From assembly GCA_963724385.1 (NCBI GenBank), contig CAVRUJ010000002.1, forward strand, positions 1,488,001 to 1,552,000: a DNA stretch of 64,000 nucleotides, read 5' to 3'. The notes below the pieces were generated by a model that was given only the letters and a program-made list of their open reading frames with translations, made no database searches and had not been told where the DNA came from. This stretch comes from DASXQK01 sp963724385 (lineage in GTDB: Bacteria; Pseudomonadota; Alphaproteobacteria; Dongiales; Dongiaceae). Position numbers and translations under genes: made by a program. This document shows positions 20,668 to 29,596 of this stretch, piece after piece (within the stretch, counting starts at the first letter, position 1; each line of letters opens with the position of its first letter).

Positions 20668-21135
20668 CTAGGGCCGGCTCGTCGCCAGCTTGTCCTGGCA
20701 TTCCCGCAGAAGCGCGTTGGTTTGTTCCAGCCGGTGAGCCAGCACCCGCATCACTTCGACCGCCATGGTGGGGAAGTCGCTGACCATGCGGAAGAAGAGG
20801 TCCTTGGATATCTTGAGGGTGGTGGTGCGGGCCGCGGCAGTCACCGTGGCGGTGCGGGGCACGTCGCCCAGGATGCCGATCTCGCCCACGATCTGGTCGC
20901 GTCCGAGCCGGGCGACTCGGGTGCGCCCGCCGCTGGGCGACTCGACATCCACCGCGACCTCGCCCTCGACGATGATGTAGGCGGCATCGGCCGCGTCGCC
21001 CTGGTGGAACAGGATCTCCTCCGCCTCGAACACGGCGCGTTCGCTGGTGAAGGCCAGGAGCTTCAGCTTCGCCGGCTCGACCTTCGAGAAAAGCTGGATC
21101 CGCCGCAGCATTTCGACTTCCTGATTGAGGCTCAT
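20668..21135 (-). CDS. Cyclic-nucleotide-binding domain protein
   Basis: A 155-residue stand-alone cNMP-binding domain without a helix-turn-helix. The phosphate-binding cassette region is IVGEIGILGDVPRTATVTA (FGExxxLxxxxRxAxV-like), preceded by EEILFHQGDAADAAYIIVEGEV. It therefore does not look like a CRP-type transcription factor. It probably acts as a regulatory subunit. It follows the ABC transporter gene by 39 bases in the same direction, so the transporter is the obvious candidate partner. A class III cyclase is encoded at 49382, but no direct link is shown. Confidence 0.85.
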   Translation of the reverse strand: MSLNQEVEMLRRIQLFSKVEPAKLKLLAFTSERAVFEAEEILFHQGDAADAAYIIVEGEVAVDVESPSGGRTRVARLGRDQIVGEIGILGDVPRTATVTAAARTTTLKISKDLFFRMVSDFPTMAVEVMRVLAHRLEQTNALLRECQDKLATSRP

Positions 21136-21174
21136 CCTACCTTCTCCCCTGCGCGGGCATTCCGGCCGCCGGCT

Positions 21175-23883
21175 CTACTGCGCGGCCAGCTCGGCCGACG
21201 GACTCTTCATGCGGGCCAGCACCTCTTCGGCCCGTCCCTGTTCGGCGACGCGCCCGTCGCGCATCACCACCAGGCGCTGGAAGCGCCGGGCCTCTTCGGC
21301 GTGGCGAACCACCCAAAGCACGCCCTTGCCACGGCGCCCGACGAGCAGGTTCTCCATCAGCCTTGCCTGGGCTGCCGCGTCCAGGAGCGCCGTCGCCTCG
21401 TTGATAATGAGATAGACGGGACGCTTCATGAGCGCCCGGCCGAGGCCTATCTTCTGACGCTGGGGGGCGGTCAGGCGCTTGCCGGCGATACCCGCGGGGT
21501 AGTCGAGGCCGACGCGCAGGACCGATGCCTTCAGGCCGAGCCCGTCGAGAACATCGCCGATCAACTTGCCGATCTTGGCGGGCGCCTGGGCCTGGCCGTA
21601 AACGAGGCGCCCGAACAGGATGTTGTCCTGGACCGAGGCGGCGCCGTTGTAACGCTCGGCGTCGTAGAACTCGACGGCACCCTTGAGCGCTTCGGGCAGC
21701 CCGGCGGCAAAGGCCCGGCGCGCGACGAGCAGGCGGCTCTCCAGGTCGGCCCCGATCAGATCGAGGCGGTGGCGCGCCTCCACGTAGGGGAAGGCGAGCC
21801 CGGTCAGCCTGTCACGGTCGGCCGGCGGCATGGCCGCCGCCGCAGTCTTGCCCAGCCGGCCCAGCAGGGCGCGGAATTCCGGCAGGTCTTCGGCCGAAAT
21901 GAAGCTGAACTGCTCGAAGAAGGGGTGGCCCGGCGGCAGGTCGGCGAACAGCTCGACCATGGTCTCGGCGATCCGCCGGCCCACTTCGGCCAGTGGCTCG
22001 GCGAGCCCGGCCTCCGCCAGGACCTTGTGCAGGTAGGGATTGGCCGCGATCCGTTCGGGCTGCAGGTCGGGGCCCACCGGGGCGCCGAAAAGCAGGTTCT
22101 CGGCCACCGACATGTTGGCGATATAGCGCTCGGCGTCGAAGGGCTCGACCAGGCTGCGCAGGGCCGGGTCGGCAAGCCGGCTGTGAAGTGACCGGCGCGC
22201 TTCCACCAGGCGGGCCGCCAGATCCGCCTGCTTGGCCGGATCAATCGCGCCCCTGAGGCCGAATTGATAGACGTCCTCTTCCAGCTCGAGCAGGCGCAGC
22301 GTTTCGGCGATCCGCAGGTCCAGCTCGGCCGCATCCTTGGCCCCGGCGGCCTCGTAGTCGATCCATTGGGCGTGGACGTCGAGAAGAGGGTTGCCGGCGC
22401 GCAAGGCCTCGCGCTCCACCGCCTCCCGTTGGCGCCGCCCATCCTCGTCGTAGTTTGCCGGCGCCACCGGCCCGTGTTTCAGGGCATAAATCAGGTTGTC
22501 ACGCACGCTGACCGGGAAGATGTAGGCGTCCGGGCCGGCATAGCCGAAGCTGCGGCCGGTCGCAGCCTCGGGCAGGGTCGAAAGATCCTTGCCGGCGAAG
22601 CTGATGCTGCCGGCCGCGAGCGGCACGAGACGCATGAGCGCCAGCGGCAGGACGTCGGCGCCCGAGCCCGGCCCGGCGAGGATCGCCGTCTGCTCGTTGC
22701 CCGGAAGGGTGAGGCCCACGCCATCCAATAGCTTGACGCCGTTCTCGTCGGCGACGACGACGCCCGAAAGAATGATGTCGCCCTCGAGCGGCGCCGTCGG
22801 CTCGGCCAGCGCCTGGAGGGATTCGGGAATCATGCCGTCTGGCTCGAACTGCTCCACCACCTGCTCGTATTTGATCTGCACGTCCTGGCGCTGCTGGTCC
22901 CAGTCGATCAGCTCCTTCACCGGCCCCGGCAGGTCCTTATAGGCGTTGATCACCGCAACGATGATGCCGAGGTCGACCTTGCCCGCGAAGGCGAGCAGCC
23001 CGCCCAGCAGGTAGAAGGTGAACGGCGTCACCTGGGCCAGGAAATTGTTGAGTCCCTTGACTGCGAACTTGCGCTGATAGAGCTCGAAGCGAATGTCGTA
23101 GATGCGTCCGAGCCGGTCGACGATGTCGGCGCGCTCGTAGTTCGAGGTGTCGTGGGAATGGACTTCCACCGACCCGTCGGCCACCTCGGCGATGCGGCCC
23201 GCGAGCGCCCGGGCGGTCAATTGCCGCTGACGGCCCAGGCGCAAGATCTTCTTGCGCAGCCTCGGGATGACGATCGCCTGCACCGCCAGGATGACAATGG
23301 CCACCATGCCGAGCCACAGGCTCTGGAGCACCATGAAATAGATCGCAGTCAACGCATAGCCGCCGAGGAAGGCCGGCTGGATGAAGGCGTCGCCGATGAA
23401 GCCGCCCAGCGGCTCCACCTCGTCCTTGATCATGGTCGCGATCTCGGCCTGCTTCACCTTGCGGAACTGCGCCTGGGGAAACCGCAAGACGCGGTCGAAA
23501 AGGTCGAAGCGCAGGCGACGCAACATGCGCTCGCCCAGCCGGCCCTTGGCCGTATTGATGTAGATCTTGAACCAGTTGTTGATGACGACGAAGACGAGGA
23601 AAAGAACGCAGATGGCGACCAGATAGGCGGTACGGTCGAGCCGGAAACCGTCGAACAGCAACAGGCTGGAGCCACCAAGGAAGCCCGGCAGACCGATCTC
23701 TAGATGCATGAAGGTGGTGACACGATCGGCATGGGCCGCCAGCTTGGTGATGGCGTTGACGATCGTCTTCGGCAGGTCGAGGGAAGCGTAGTAGAACACA
23801 AGCGATAGCGCGACGACGCCCAGGATGAGCAGCTGGTCGCGCCGGCTGTGCTTCAGTATGTATTTGAAAAGATTGGGTTCCAT
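21175..23883 (-). CDS. ABC exporter-like protein with degenerate, expanded ATPase domain
   Basis: A 902-residue protein. Residues 1-~320 form an ABC-exporter membrane domain. The ATPase region (about 365-890) is abnormal. The Walker A position reads AGPGSGADV with no Lys. The Q-loop Gln is missing (GYAGPDAYIF). The signature is LTAPQRQKI instead of LSGGQ. Walker B reads VYLIINEATALLD with Asn for the usual Asp before Glu. The switch His survives (VVRHAEEA). About 270 extra residues sit between Q-loop and signature, and include two copies of a block with DAERY and SV-(A/Q)-(E/D)-N-(L/I)-LFG (about 583-600 and 740-757) that echo SVRDNLIY at 459. ATP hydrolysis is therefore doubtful. It is divergent from the glycosyltransferase cluster and upstream of the cNMP-binding gene. 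Confidence 0.82.
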   Translation of the reverse strand: MEPNLFKYILKHSRRDQLLILGVVALSLVFYYASLDLPKTIVNAITKLAAHADRVTTFMHLEIGLPGFLGGSSLLLFDGFRLDRTAYLVAICVLFLVFVVINNWFKIYINTAKGRLGERMLRRLRFDLFDRVLRFPQAQFRKVKQAEIATMIKDEVEPLGGFIGDAFIQPAFLGGYALTAIYFMVLQSLWLGMVAIVILAVQAIVIPRLRKKILRLGRQRQLTARALAGRIAEVADGSVEVHSHDTSNYERADIVDRLGRIYDIRFELYQRKFAVKGLNNFLAQVTPFTFYLLGGLLAFAGKVDLGIIVAVINAYKDLPGPVKELIDWDQQRQDVQIKYEQVVEQFEPDGMIPESLQALAEPTAPLEGDIILSGVVVADENGVKLLDGVGLTLPGNEQTAILAGPGSGADVLPLALMRLVPLAAGSISFAGKDLSTLPEAATGRSFGYAGPDAYIFPVSVRDNLIYALKHGPVAPANYDEDGRRQREAVEREALRAGNPLLDVHAQWIDYEAAGAKDAAELDLRIAETLRLLELEEDVYQFGLRGAIDPAKQADLAARLVEARRSLHSRLADPALRSLVEPFDAERYIANMSVAENLLFGAPVGPDLQPERIAANPYLHKVLAEAGLAEPLAEVGRRIAETMVELFADLPPGHPFFEQFSFISAEDLPEFRALLGRLGKTAAAAMPPADRDRLTGLAFPYVEARHRLDLIGADLESRLLVARRAFAAGLPEALKGAVEFYDAERYNGAASVQDNILFGRLVYGQAQAPAKIGKLIGDVLDGLGLKASVLRVGLDYPAGIAGKRLTAPQRQKIGLGRALMKRPVYLIINEATALLDAAAQARLMENLLVGRRGKGVLWVVRHAEEARRFQRLVVMRDGRVAEQGRAEEVLARMKSPSAELAAQ

Positions 23884-24060
23884 CGCCTGGATCCGGGACC
23901 CTCGCAGCCTTGGTCCCCAACACTAGCCGATTACCGGAGGAGGCGAAACCTTGCGCAACCTGCCACGGATTCTTCTCTGTTCGCCGGTTCGCGGCTTGTG
24001 GCATAGTCTGCCGCTCTTCTGGGGGACGACCAACAGGACTGGCAGTATTCGGAAGGCGCG

Positions 24061-25278
24061 ATGAGCGAAGCCCGGGTATTGATTTACAGTCACGACACCT
24101 TCGGCCTCGGGCATCTCCGACGCTGCCGGGCGATCGCCCATGCCTTGGTGGAGCACGACAAAGATCTGTCGGTGCTCATCCTCTCCGGCTCGCCAATCAT
24201 CGGCAGTTTCGATTTCCGCGCCCGGGTGGATTTCGTCCGGGTCCCCGGCGTTATCAAGCTGCGCAACGGCGACTACACGCCGCTCAACCTGCATATCGAC
24301 ATCGAGAAGATGCTGCAGATGCGCAGCTCCATCATCCACCACACCGCCGCGATCTTCGATCCCGACCTGTTCATCGTCGACAAGGAGCCGCTGGGCCTGC
24401 GCGGCGAGGTCGAGGACACCCTGCTGATGCTGAAGGATCGCGGCGTGCCGCTGATCCTGGGCCTGCGAGACGTGATGGACGATCCGGATCTGCTGGTGCC
24501 GGAATGGGAACGCAAGAAGGTCTTGCCGGCCCTCAGCAACCTCTACGACGACATCTGGGTTTACGGCCTGCCGCAGATCTGCGACCCGCTGGAAGGTGTC
24601 GCCCTGCCCAAGTCGGTGGTCAAGAAGCTGACCTATACCGGCTATCTGCGCCGGTCTCTGCCTCACATTCCGTTGCCGCCGACGCCGTTCCAGAAGATCG
24701 ACGGCCCCTATCTTCTGGTGACCACGGGCGGCGGCGGCGACGGGGAAGTGATCATCGACTGGGTGCTGCGCGCCTATGAGCAGGACAAGGCCATGCCGCT
24801 GCCGGCCCTCCTTGTCCTTGGCCCCTTCATGCAGTCCGAACGTCAACTCGAGTTCGTCGCCCGCGCCCAGCGCCTGAAGAAGGTCGAGGCGATCACCTTC
24901 GACGCGCAGATGGAAACCCTGATGGCGCGCGCCGAGGGCGTGGTCGCCATGGGCGGCTACAATACCTTCTGCGAGATCCTGTCCTTCGACAAACGCGCCC
25001 TCATCGTGCCGCGGACGGTGCCGCGCCGGGAGCAATACATCCGCGCCATCCGCGCCGAGGAGCTCGGGCTCTGCCGCGTGCTGGCGGAGGACACGGGCAA
25101 GGATGCCCATGTGATGGCCACGGCGTTGCGCCATCTGCCCCAGCAGCAGCTCCCCTCGCAGGTAGTGGTGCCCGGCCTCTTGGACGGCCAGACCAATGTC
25201 GACCGGCTGGTCGACAAGTGGCTCGCCCGCGGTCGGCGCCCCCAGCTTGCGCTCGCCCGCCGGCGCGTACGCCGCTAG
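24061..25278 (+). CDS. MurG/GT28-like glycosyltransferase (COG4671 type)
   Basis: A 405-residue GT-B fold protein. The N-terminal motif is YSHDTFGLGHLRRCRAIA, matching predicted glycosyltransferases related to MurG. The C-terminal nucleotide-sugar region contains VTTGGGGDGE and AMGGYNTFCEILSFDKRALIVPR. First gene of a rightward run of three further glycosyltransferases, a phosphatase and a deacetylase. GGAAGG lies just before the ATG. It is divergent from the ABC gene by 177 bases. A palindromic repeat element follows the stop at once. Donor and acceptor are unknown. The gene at 28463 is a distant paralogue with the same GHLRR motif. Confidence 0.82.
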   Translation: MSEARVLIYSHDTFGLGHLRRCRAIAHALVEHDKDLSVLILSGSPIIGSFDFRARVDFVRVPGVIKLRNGDYTPLNLHIDIEKMLQMRSSIIHHTAAIFDPDLFIVDKEPLGLRGEVEDTLLMLKDRGVPLILGLRDVMDDPDLLVPEWERKKVLPALSNLYDDIWVYGLPQICDPLEGVALPKSVVKKLTYTGYLRRSLPHIPLPPTPFQKIDGPYLLVTTGGGGDGEVIIDWVLRAYEQDKAMPLPALLVLGPFMQSERQLEFVARAQRLKKVEAITFDAQMETLMARAEGVVAMGGYNTFCEILSFDKRALIVPRTVPRREQYIRAIRAEELGLCRVLAEDTGKDAHVMATALRHLPQQQLPSQVVVPGLLDGQTNVDRLVDKWLARGRRPQLALARRRVRR

Positions 25279-25284
25279 CGCATC

Positions 25285-25380
25285 TCCCGCCGAGCCGGTC
25301 ACCGGCTCGGCCCAAAGAAAGCGGCAAGACCGGAAAATCCAGAGCATGTTCCGATTCAACAGGTTCGGAACATGCACTAG
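25285..25380 (+). repeat. Bipartite palindromic repeat, copy 1
   Basis: Hairpin A is CCGAGCCGGT/ACCGGCTCGG (25290-25310). It is followed by an A-rich spacer and hairpin B, GCATGTTCCGA/TCGGAACATGC (25344-25375). The same two-hairpin unit recurs at 39297 and, inverted, at 41128. It fills the 115-base gap between two glycosyltransferase genes. It resembles the small intergenic palindromes common in alphaproteobacteria and may act as an mRNA processing or attenuation element. Confidence 0.8.
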
Positions 25381-25393
25381 TCTCACTGGCGCC

Positions 25394-26686
25394 ATGCCAA
25401 GTTCGCCGGTCGTCCCGGTGGCGAAGGAAGTCCTGTTCCTGTTGAAGGGCTACCCGCGCCTGTCGGAAACCTTCATCGCCCAGGAAATCCGGGCCCTCGA
25501 GCAGCGGGGCCTCGCGATCCGGATCGTGGCGTTGCGCCGGCCCACGGACCGCAAGACCCATGCGATCGTCGGCGAGATCCGGGCCGCGGTTTCCTACCTG
25601 CCCGAATACCTGTGGCGCGAACCTCGGCGCGTGCTTGCAAGCTGGCGCCGGGCCCGCCGGCTTCCGGGCTACCTCGCGGCAAGACGCGCCTGGCTGGCCG
25701 ACCTTCGGCGCGATCCGACGCCCAATCGGGGCCGGCGCTTCGGTCAGGCCCTTGTGCTGGCGGCGGAGCTGCCGCCATCGGTGGGGCACATCCACGCCCA
25801 TTTCCTCCATACCCCGGCCTCGGTCGCCCGCTATGCCGCCCTGATGACCGGGCGGCCGTGGAGCGCTTCGGCCCATGCCAAGGACATCTGGACCACGCCC
25901 GACTGGGAGAAGAAGGAGAAGCTCGCCTCCTGCCAGTGGCTCGCGACCTGCACGGCGGCGGGCGCGGCGGCCTTGTCCCGGCTCGCCGCCGAGCCGGGCA
26001 AGGTGATTTTGGCGCGCCACGGCCTCGACCTCGCCCGCTTTCCGGCACCCCAAAACCGAAGGTCGCCGCGGGACGGCAGCGACCCCGCCGACCCGGTCGT
26101 CATCCTTTCGGTCGGACGCGCGGTGGAAAAGAAAGGCTATGACGATCTGCTGGCCGCGCTTGCTCTGTTGCCCCGGGATTTCGCCTGGCGGCTGGTCCAT
26201 GTCGGCGGCGGGCCGCTCTTGAAGGACCTTCGCCGCCAGGCGCAAGGCCTTGGCCTGGAGACACGCATCGACTGGAAGGGCCCACAGGCCGAGGCCGCCG
26301 TGCTGGCCGAGCTCCGGGCAGCCGATTTCTTCGTACTCGCCAGCCGCACCGCCCGGAACGGCGACAGGGACGGCCTGCCCAACGTGCTGATGGAGGCGGC
26401 AAGCCAGGCTCTGCCACTTCTCGCCACCCGCGCCGGCGCCATCGAGGAATTGATCACAGACGGCGAAACAGGGCTGCTGGTCCCGCCGCGGGACCCGGCG
26501 GCGATGGCGGCGGCGCTGGCCCGCCTCGCCCGCGACCCGGCCTTGCGTCAACGCCTCGGCGGCGCGGCCCTGTCGCGCGTGCGGCGCGACTTCGGGATGG
26601 ACGAAGGCATGGAAGCGCTGGCCGTGCAGTTCGGCCTGGCTCGGGCGGACGCGCCGGCGAACCGTCAGACCGCCTCATGCGCCTAG
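25394..26686 (+). CDS. GT4-family glycosyltransferase
   Basis: A 430-residue GT-B glycosyltransferase. The N-terminal acceptor domain begins VLFLLKGYPRLSETFIAQEI. The C-terminal donor domain has SVGRAVEKKGYDDLLAAL and GLPNVLMEAASQALPLLAT, the family-1/4 E-x7-E type region, then GETGLLVPPRDP. This type makes colanic-acid-like or other exopolysaccharides. Start at ATG 25394; the same frame extends left through the palindromic repeat, which is not coding. It overlaps the next glycosyltransferase by 10 bases. Confidence 0.87.
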   Translation: MPSSPVVPVAKEVLFLLKGYPRLSETFIAQEIRALEQRGLAIRIVALRRPTDRKTHAIVGEIRAAVSYLPEYLWREPRRVLASWRRARRLPGYLAARRAWLADLRRDPTPNRGRRFGQALVLAAELPPSVGHIHAHFLHTPASVARYAALMTGRPWSASAHAKDIWTTPDWEKKEKLASCQWLATCTAAGAAALSRLAAEPGKVILARHGLDLARFPAPQNRRSPRDGSDPADPVVILSVGRAVEKKGYDDLLAALALLPRDFAWRLVHVGGGPLLKDLRRQAQGLGLETRIDWKGPQAEAAVLAELRAADFFVLASRTARNGDRDGLPNVLMEAASQALPLLATRAGAIEELITDGETGLLVPPRDPAAMAAALARLARDPALRQRLGGAALSRVRRDFGMDEGMEALAVQFGLARADAPANRQTASCA

Positions 26687-27855
26687 CCTTCTACGCGCCC
26701 ATGAAGCCGCCCGGCCACCCGGTTCCCTCGGGTGATCGGCGCATGGCCCGGCTTCTGATGCAGGCACTGGAAGAAGCCGGCCATGAGGTCGAACTCGCGA
26801 GCGAGTTCCGCAGCCGGGACGCCGCCGGCGAGCCTGCCCGTCAATTGGAAATCGCGAGCGAAGCCGGGCGCGAGGCGGCACGGCTGATCGCTGCCTATGC
26901 CGGCCGGCCGTCTGAGGCCCGGCCCGAGGCCTGGTTCACCTACCACATCTACTACAAGGCCCCGGATTGGATCGGGCCACGGGTAGCGGCCGGCCTGTCC
27001 ATCCCCTATTTCATCGCCGAGGCGTCGCTCGCGCCCAAGCGCGCCGGCGGTCCCTGGGCCATCGGCCATGAAGCGACGCTCGCCGCCATCGCTGCCGCCG
27101 ACCGGCTCTTCGTCATCAACCCAGCGGATCGCGGATGCCTGGCCGAGGTGATTGGCGATCCGGCGCGGCTTGTCGATCTGCCCGCCTTTCTCGATACCGC
27201 CCCCTACCGGCAAGCGGCGGCAGAGCGCGCCGCTCATCGCCGGCGCCTTGCCGAACGCCACGCCATCGCCGCCGACCCGCCCTGGCTGCTGGCCGTCGCG
27301 ATGATGCGGCCCGGGGACAAGCTCGCGTCCTACCGCATCATGGGCGAATCCTTGGCAACCCTTGGCGGCCGCGACTGGCGCCTGCTCGTCGTCGGCGACG
27401 GACCGGCGGCAAGCGATGTCCGGGCGGCCTTGGCTCCCCTCGGGGCGGGACGCGTGACCTTGCTCGGCCGCATCCCCGAGGAAGATCTTCCTAGCTGCTA
27501 CGCCGCGGCGGATCTGATGTTCTGGCCGGCCGTCAATGAGGCCTATGGCATGGCGCTCCTCGAGGCCCAAGCGACCGGACTTCCGGTCGTGGCCGGCGCT
27601 GCCGGCGGCGTGCCGGCCATCGTCGAGCATGGCGTCACGGGACTGCTGGCGCCGCCGCGCGACGCCCGGGCGCTCGCCGAAGCGCTCGCCGCCCTCATCG
27701 ATCAACCGGCACGCCGCGTGATCATGGGCGAAACCGCCCTTGAGCGCACGATCAGACGCCACCACATCGCCTCAGCCTCGCGCATCCTTGGCGAGGCCTT
27801 GGCATCCGTGGCTGCAGCGGGTCGCAGGCCATTGCGTCAGACGAGGGCGGGATAG
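26677..27855 (+). CDS. GT4-family glycosyltransferase
   Basis: A 392-residue GT-B enzyme starting MRLAFYAPMKPPGHPVPSGD, with the C-terminal donor-binding stretch VNEAYGMALLEAQATGLPVV and GVTGLLAPPRDARALAEAL. It overlaps the upstream GT4 gene by 10 bases and is followed after 5 bases by the histidine phosphatase. This tight packing indicates one operon and a shared pathway. Sugar specificity cannot be deduced. Confidence 0.87.
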   Translation: MRLAFYAPMKPPGHPVPSGDRRMARLLMQALEEAGHEVELASEFRSRDAAGEPARQLEIASEAGREAARLIAAYAGRPSEARPEAWFTYHIYYKAPDWIGPRVAAGLSIPYFIAEASLAPKRAGGPWAIGHEATLAAIAAADRLFVINPADRGCLAEVIGDPARLVDLPAFLDTAPYRQAAAERAAHRRRLAERHAIAADPPWLLAVAMMRPGDKLASYRIMGESLATLGGRDWRLLVVGDGPAASDVRAALAPLGAGRVTLLGRIPEEDLPSCYAAADLMFWPAVNEAYGMALLEAQATGLPVVAGAAGGVPAIVEHGVTGLLAPPRDARALAEALAALIDQPARRVIMGETALERTIRRHHIASASRILGEALASVAAAGRRPLRQTRAG

Positions 27856-27860
27856 ACGCC

Positions 27861-28466
27861 TTGGCCTTGCTCGCCCTTATGCGTCACGGCCCGACTGCCT
27901 GGACCATCGAGCGCCGGTTGCAAGGCCGAACCGACATATCCTTGTCGCCCGAGGGCCGGAAGACGGTTCTCAGCTGGCGGCTGCCGGGCGAAGCCGCCGG
28001 CCTCGCCTGGGTCACGAGTCCGCTGGCGAGGGCACGGGAAACCGCGGCTCTCCTCGGCCACGGCGACGCCCCGGCCGATGCGAGGCTCGTGGAAATGAGC
28101 TTCGGCGATTGGGAAGGCCGGCGCCTTGCGGAACTCAGGGCCGAGTTCGGTCCCGCCATCGATGCCCTCGAGGGCCGCGGTCTCGATTTCCGCGCCCCGG
28201 GCGGCGAAAGCCCTCGTGACGTGCAGCAGCGCCTGGCGCCCTTCCTGGCCGAAACCGGCCGGGCAAAAGCCGGCGTCATCGCCGTGACCCACAAGTCCGT
28301 CATCCGGGCCCTTTACGCGCTGGCCACGGGCTGGCCGATGCTGGGACGCCCGGCCGACCGGCTGGCGGAGTTCGCCCTCCATCTGTTCGCCATCGACGCG
28401 GCAGGAGTGCCCGCAGTGCAAAGGCTCAACCTGCCATTGGCCGCCGCCGAGAGAGAAGCCGGGTGA
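27861..28466 (+). CDS. Histidine phosphatase family protein
   Basis: A 201-residue branch-1 histidine phosphatase (phosphoglycerate-mutase-like). The RHG motif is Arg8-His9-Gly10 in LMRHGPTAW. The second catalytic His is in AVTHKSVIRAL, and the acid residue in EMSFGDWEG. It starts at TTG and overlaps the next gene by 4 bases. In a glycosyltransferase operon it could remove phosphate from a sugar phosphate or nucleotide-sugar intermediate, as related enzymes do in cobalamin or heptose pathways. The substrate is inferred from context only. Confidence 0.85.
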   Translation: MALLALMRHGPTAWTIERRLQGRTDISLSPEGRKTVLSWRLPGEAAGLAWVTSPLARARETAALLGHGDAPADARLVEMSFGDWEGRRLAELRAEFGPAIDALEGRGLDFRAPGGESPRDVQQRLAPFLAETGRAKAGVIAVTHKSVIRALYALATGWPMLGRPADRLAEFALHLFAIDAAGVPAVQRLNLPLAAAEREAG

Positions 28467-29596
28467 GCGTGCGCGTCTTCTTTTACGTCCAGCACCTGCT
28501 GGGCATCGGCCATCTCCGGCGCGCCGCCTTGATCGCCCGGGCGATGCGCGCGCTGGGCGTGGAGGTCGATTTCGTTTCCGGCGGCGCTGCTCTGGCGAAT
28601 CTGGACCTTGCCGGCGCGCGGCTCATCCAGCTGCCGCCGGCAGTCGCCGCCGATTCGGGCTTCTCGGGCCTTTTGGACGAAGCGGGCCGGCCGATCGACG
28701 AGAGCTGGCGCGCCAGGCGCCGGCAGGTCTTGCTCGATGCCTTCGCTGTGGCGAGGCCCGACCTGTTGCTGATCGAAATGTTTCCCTTCGGCCGGCGGGC
28801 TTTCGCCTTCGAGCTCCTGCCCTTGATCGACGCGGCCCGCGCCGGAGGCACGCCGGTTGCGGTTTCCCTCAGGGATATCCTCGTTGCCAAGGGCGACGGG
28901 GAACGGGAGCAAGCCATCGTCCGGCTCGTGCACGAACGCATCGACTGCGTGCTGGTCCATGGCGACCCGGCCTTGCTCCGCCTGGAGGCGAGCTTTCCAG
29001 CCGCGAGCGAAATCGCCGACAAGCTGGTTTATACGGGCTACGTGGCCGAGTCCCGGTCGGGACCGGAGGAAGCACCCGAAGGCGACGAGATTCTGGTTTC
29101 CGCCGGCGGCGGCGCCGTGGGTGGTGCGCTGCTGGAGGCGGCACTCGCGGCCCGGCCGGCGACGCGCGCCGCACTCTTTCCCTGGCGCCTCATCGCCGGA
29201 CCCAACCTGCCCGAAAGCCGCTTCGCCAGCCTGGCAGCCGGGCTGCCCTCGGGCGTGACGCTGGAGCGCTTTCGCGACGACTTCCCATCGTTGCTCCGCC
29301 GCTGTCGCCTCTCCGTCTCCCAGGCCGGGTATAATACGGTGATGGATATCCTCGCTGCCGGCGCAAGGGCGCTCGTCATCCCCTTCGCCGAGGCGGGTGA
29401 GAGCGAGCAGACGGCGCGCGCCCGCTTGCTCGCCGGTCGCGGCCTCATCGCGCTCATGGAACCGCCGGCCGAGCCTGGGCGCCTCGCCCAGGCTGTCGAC
29501 ATTGCCCTGGAGCGGCCCCGACCGGCCGCTTCGGGCATCGATCTCGGCGGCGCCATGGCGAGCGCGCGCCACATCCTCGCCATGCTCGGCCGATGA
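28463..29596 (+). CDS. MurG/GT28-like glycosyltransferase
   Basis: A 377-residue protein. The N-terminus FYVQHLLGIGHLRRAALIARAM matches the GHLRR motif of the gene at 24061. The donor region has VSAGGGAVGGALLE and SVSQAGYNTVMDILAAGARA, the latter equivalent to the Gly-rich, nucleotide-sugar loop of MurG-like enzymes. GTG start with GTGA overlap to the phosphatase, and ATGA overlap to the following deacetylase. It probably acts on the same glycan as its neighbours. Confidence 0.82.
   Translation: MSVRVFFYVQHLLGIGHLRRAALIARAMRALGVEVDFVSGGAALANLDLAGARLIQLPPAVAADSGFSGLLDEAGRPIDESWRARRRQVLLDAFAVARPDLLLIEMFPFGRRAFAFELLPLIDAARAGGTPVAVSLRDILVAKGDGEREQAIVRLVHERIDCVLVHGDPALLRLEASFPAASEIADKLVYTGYVAESRSGPEEAPEGDEILVSAGGGAVGGALLEAALAARPATRAALFPWRLIAGPNLPESRFASLAAGLPSGVTLERFRDDFPSLLRRCRLSVSQAGYNTVMDILAAGARALVIPFAEAGESEQTARARLLAGRGLIALMEPPAEPGRLAQAVDIALERPRPAASGIDLGGAMASARHILAMLGR

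Noticed and set aside
20668..21135. CRP/FNR-type transcription factor
   Set aside because: The protein ends after the cNMP-binding domain; no helix-turn-helix is present.
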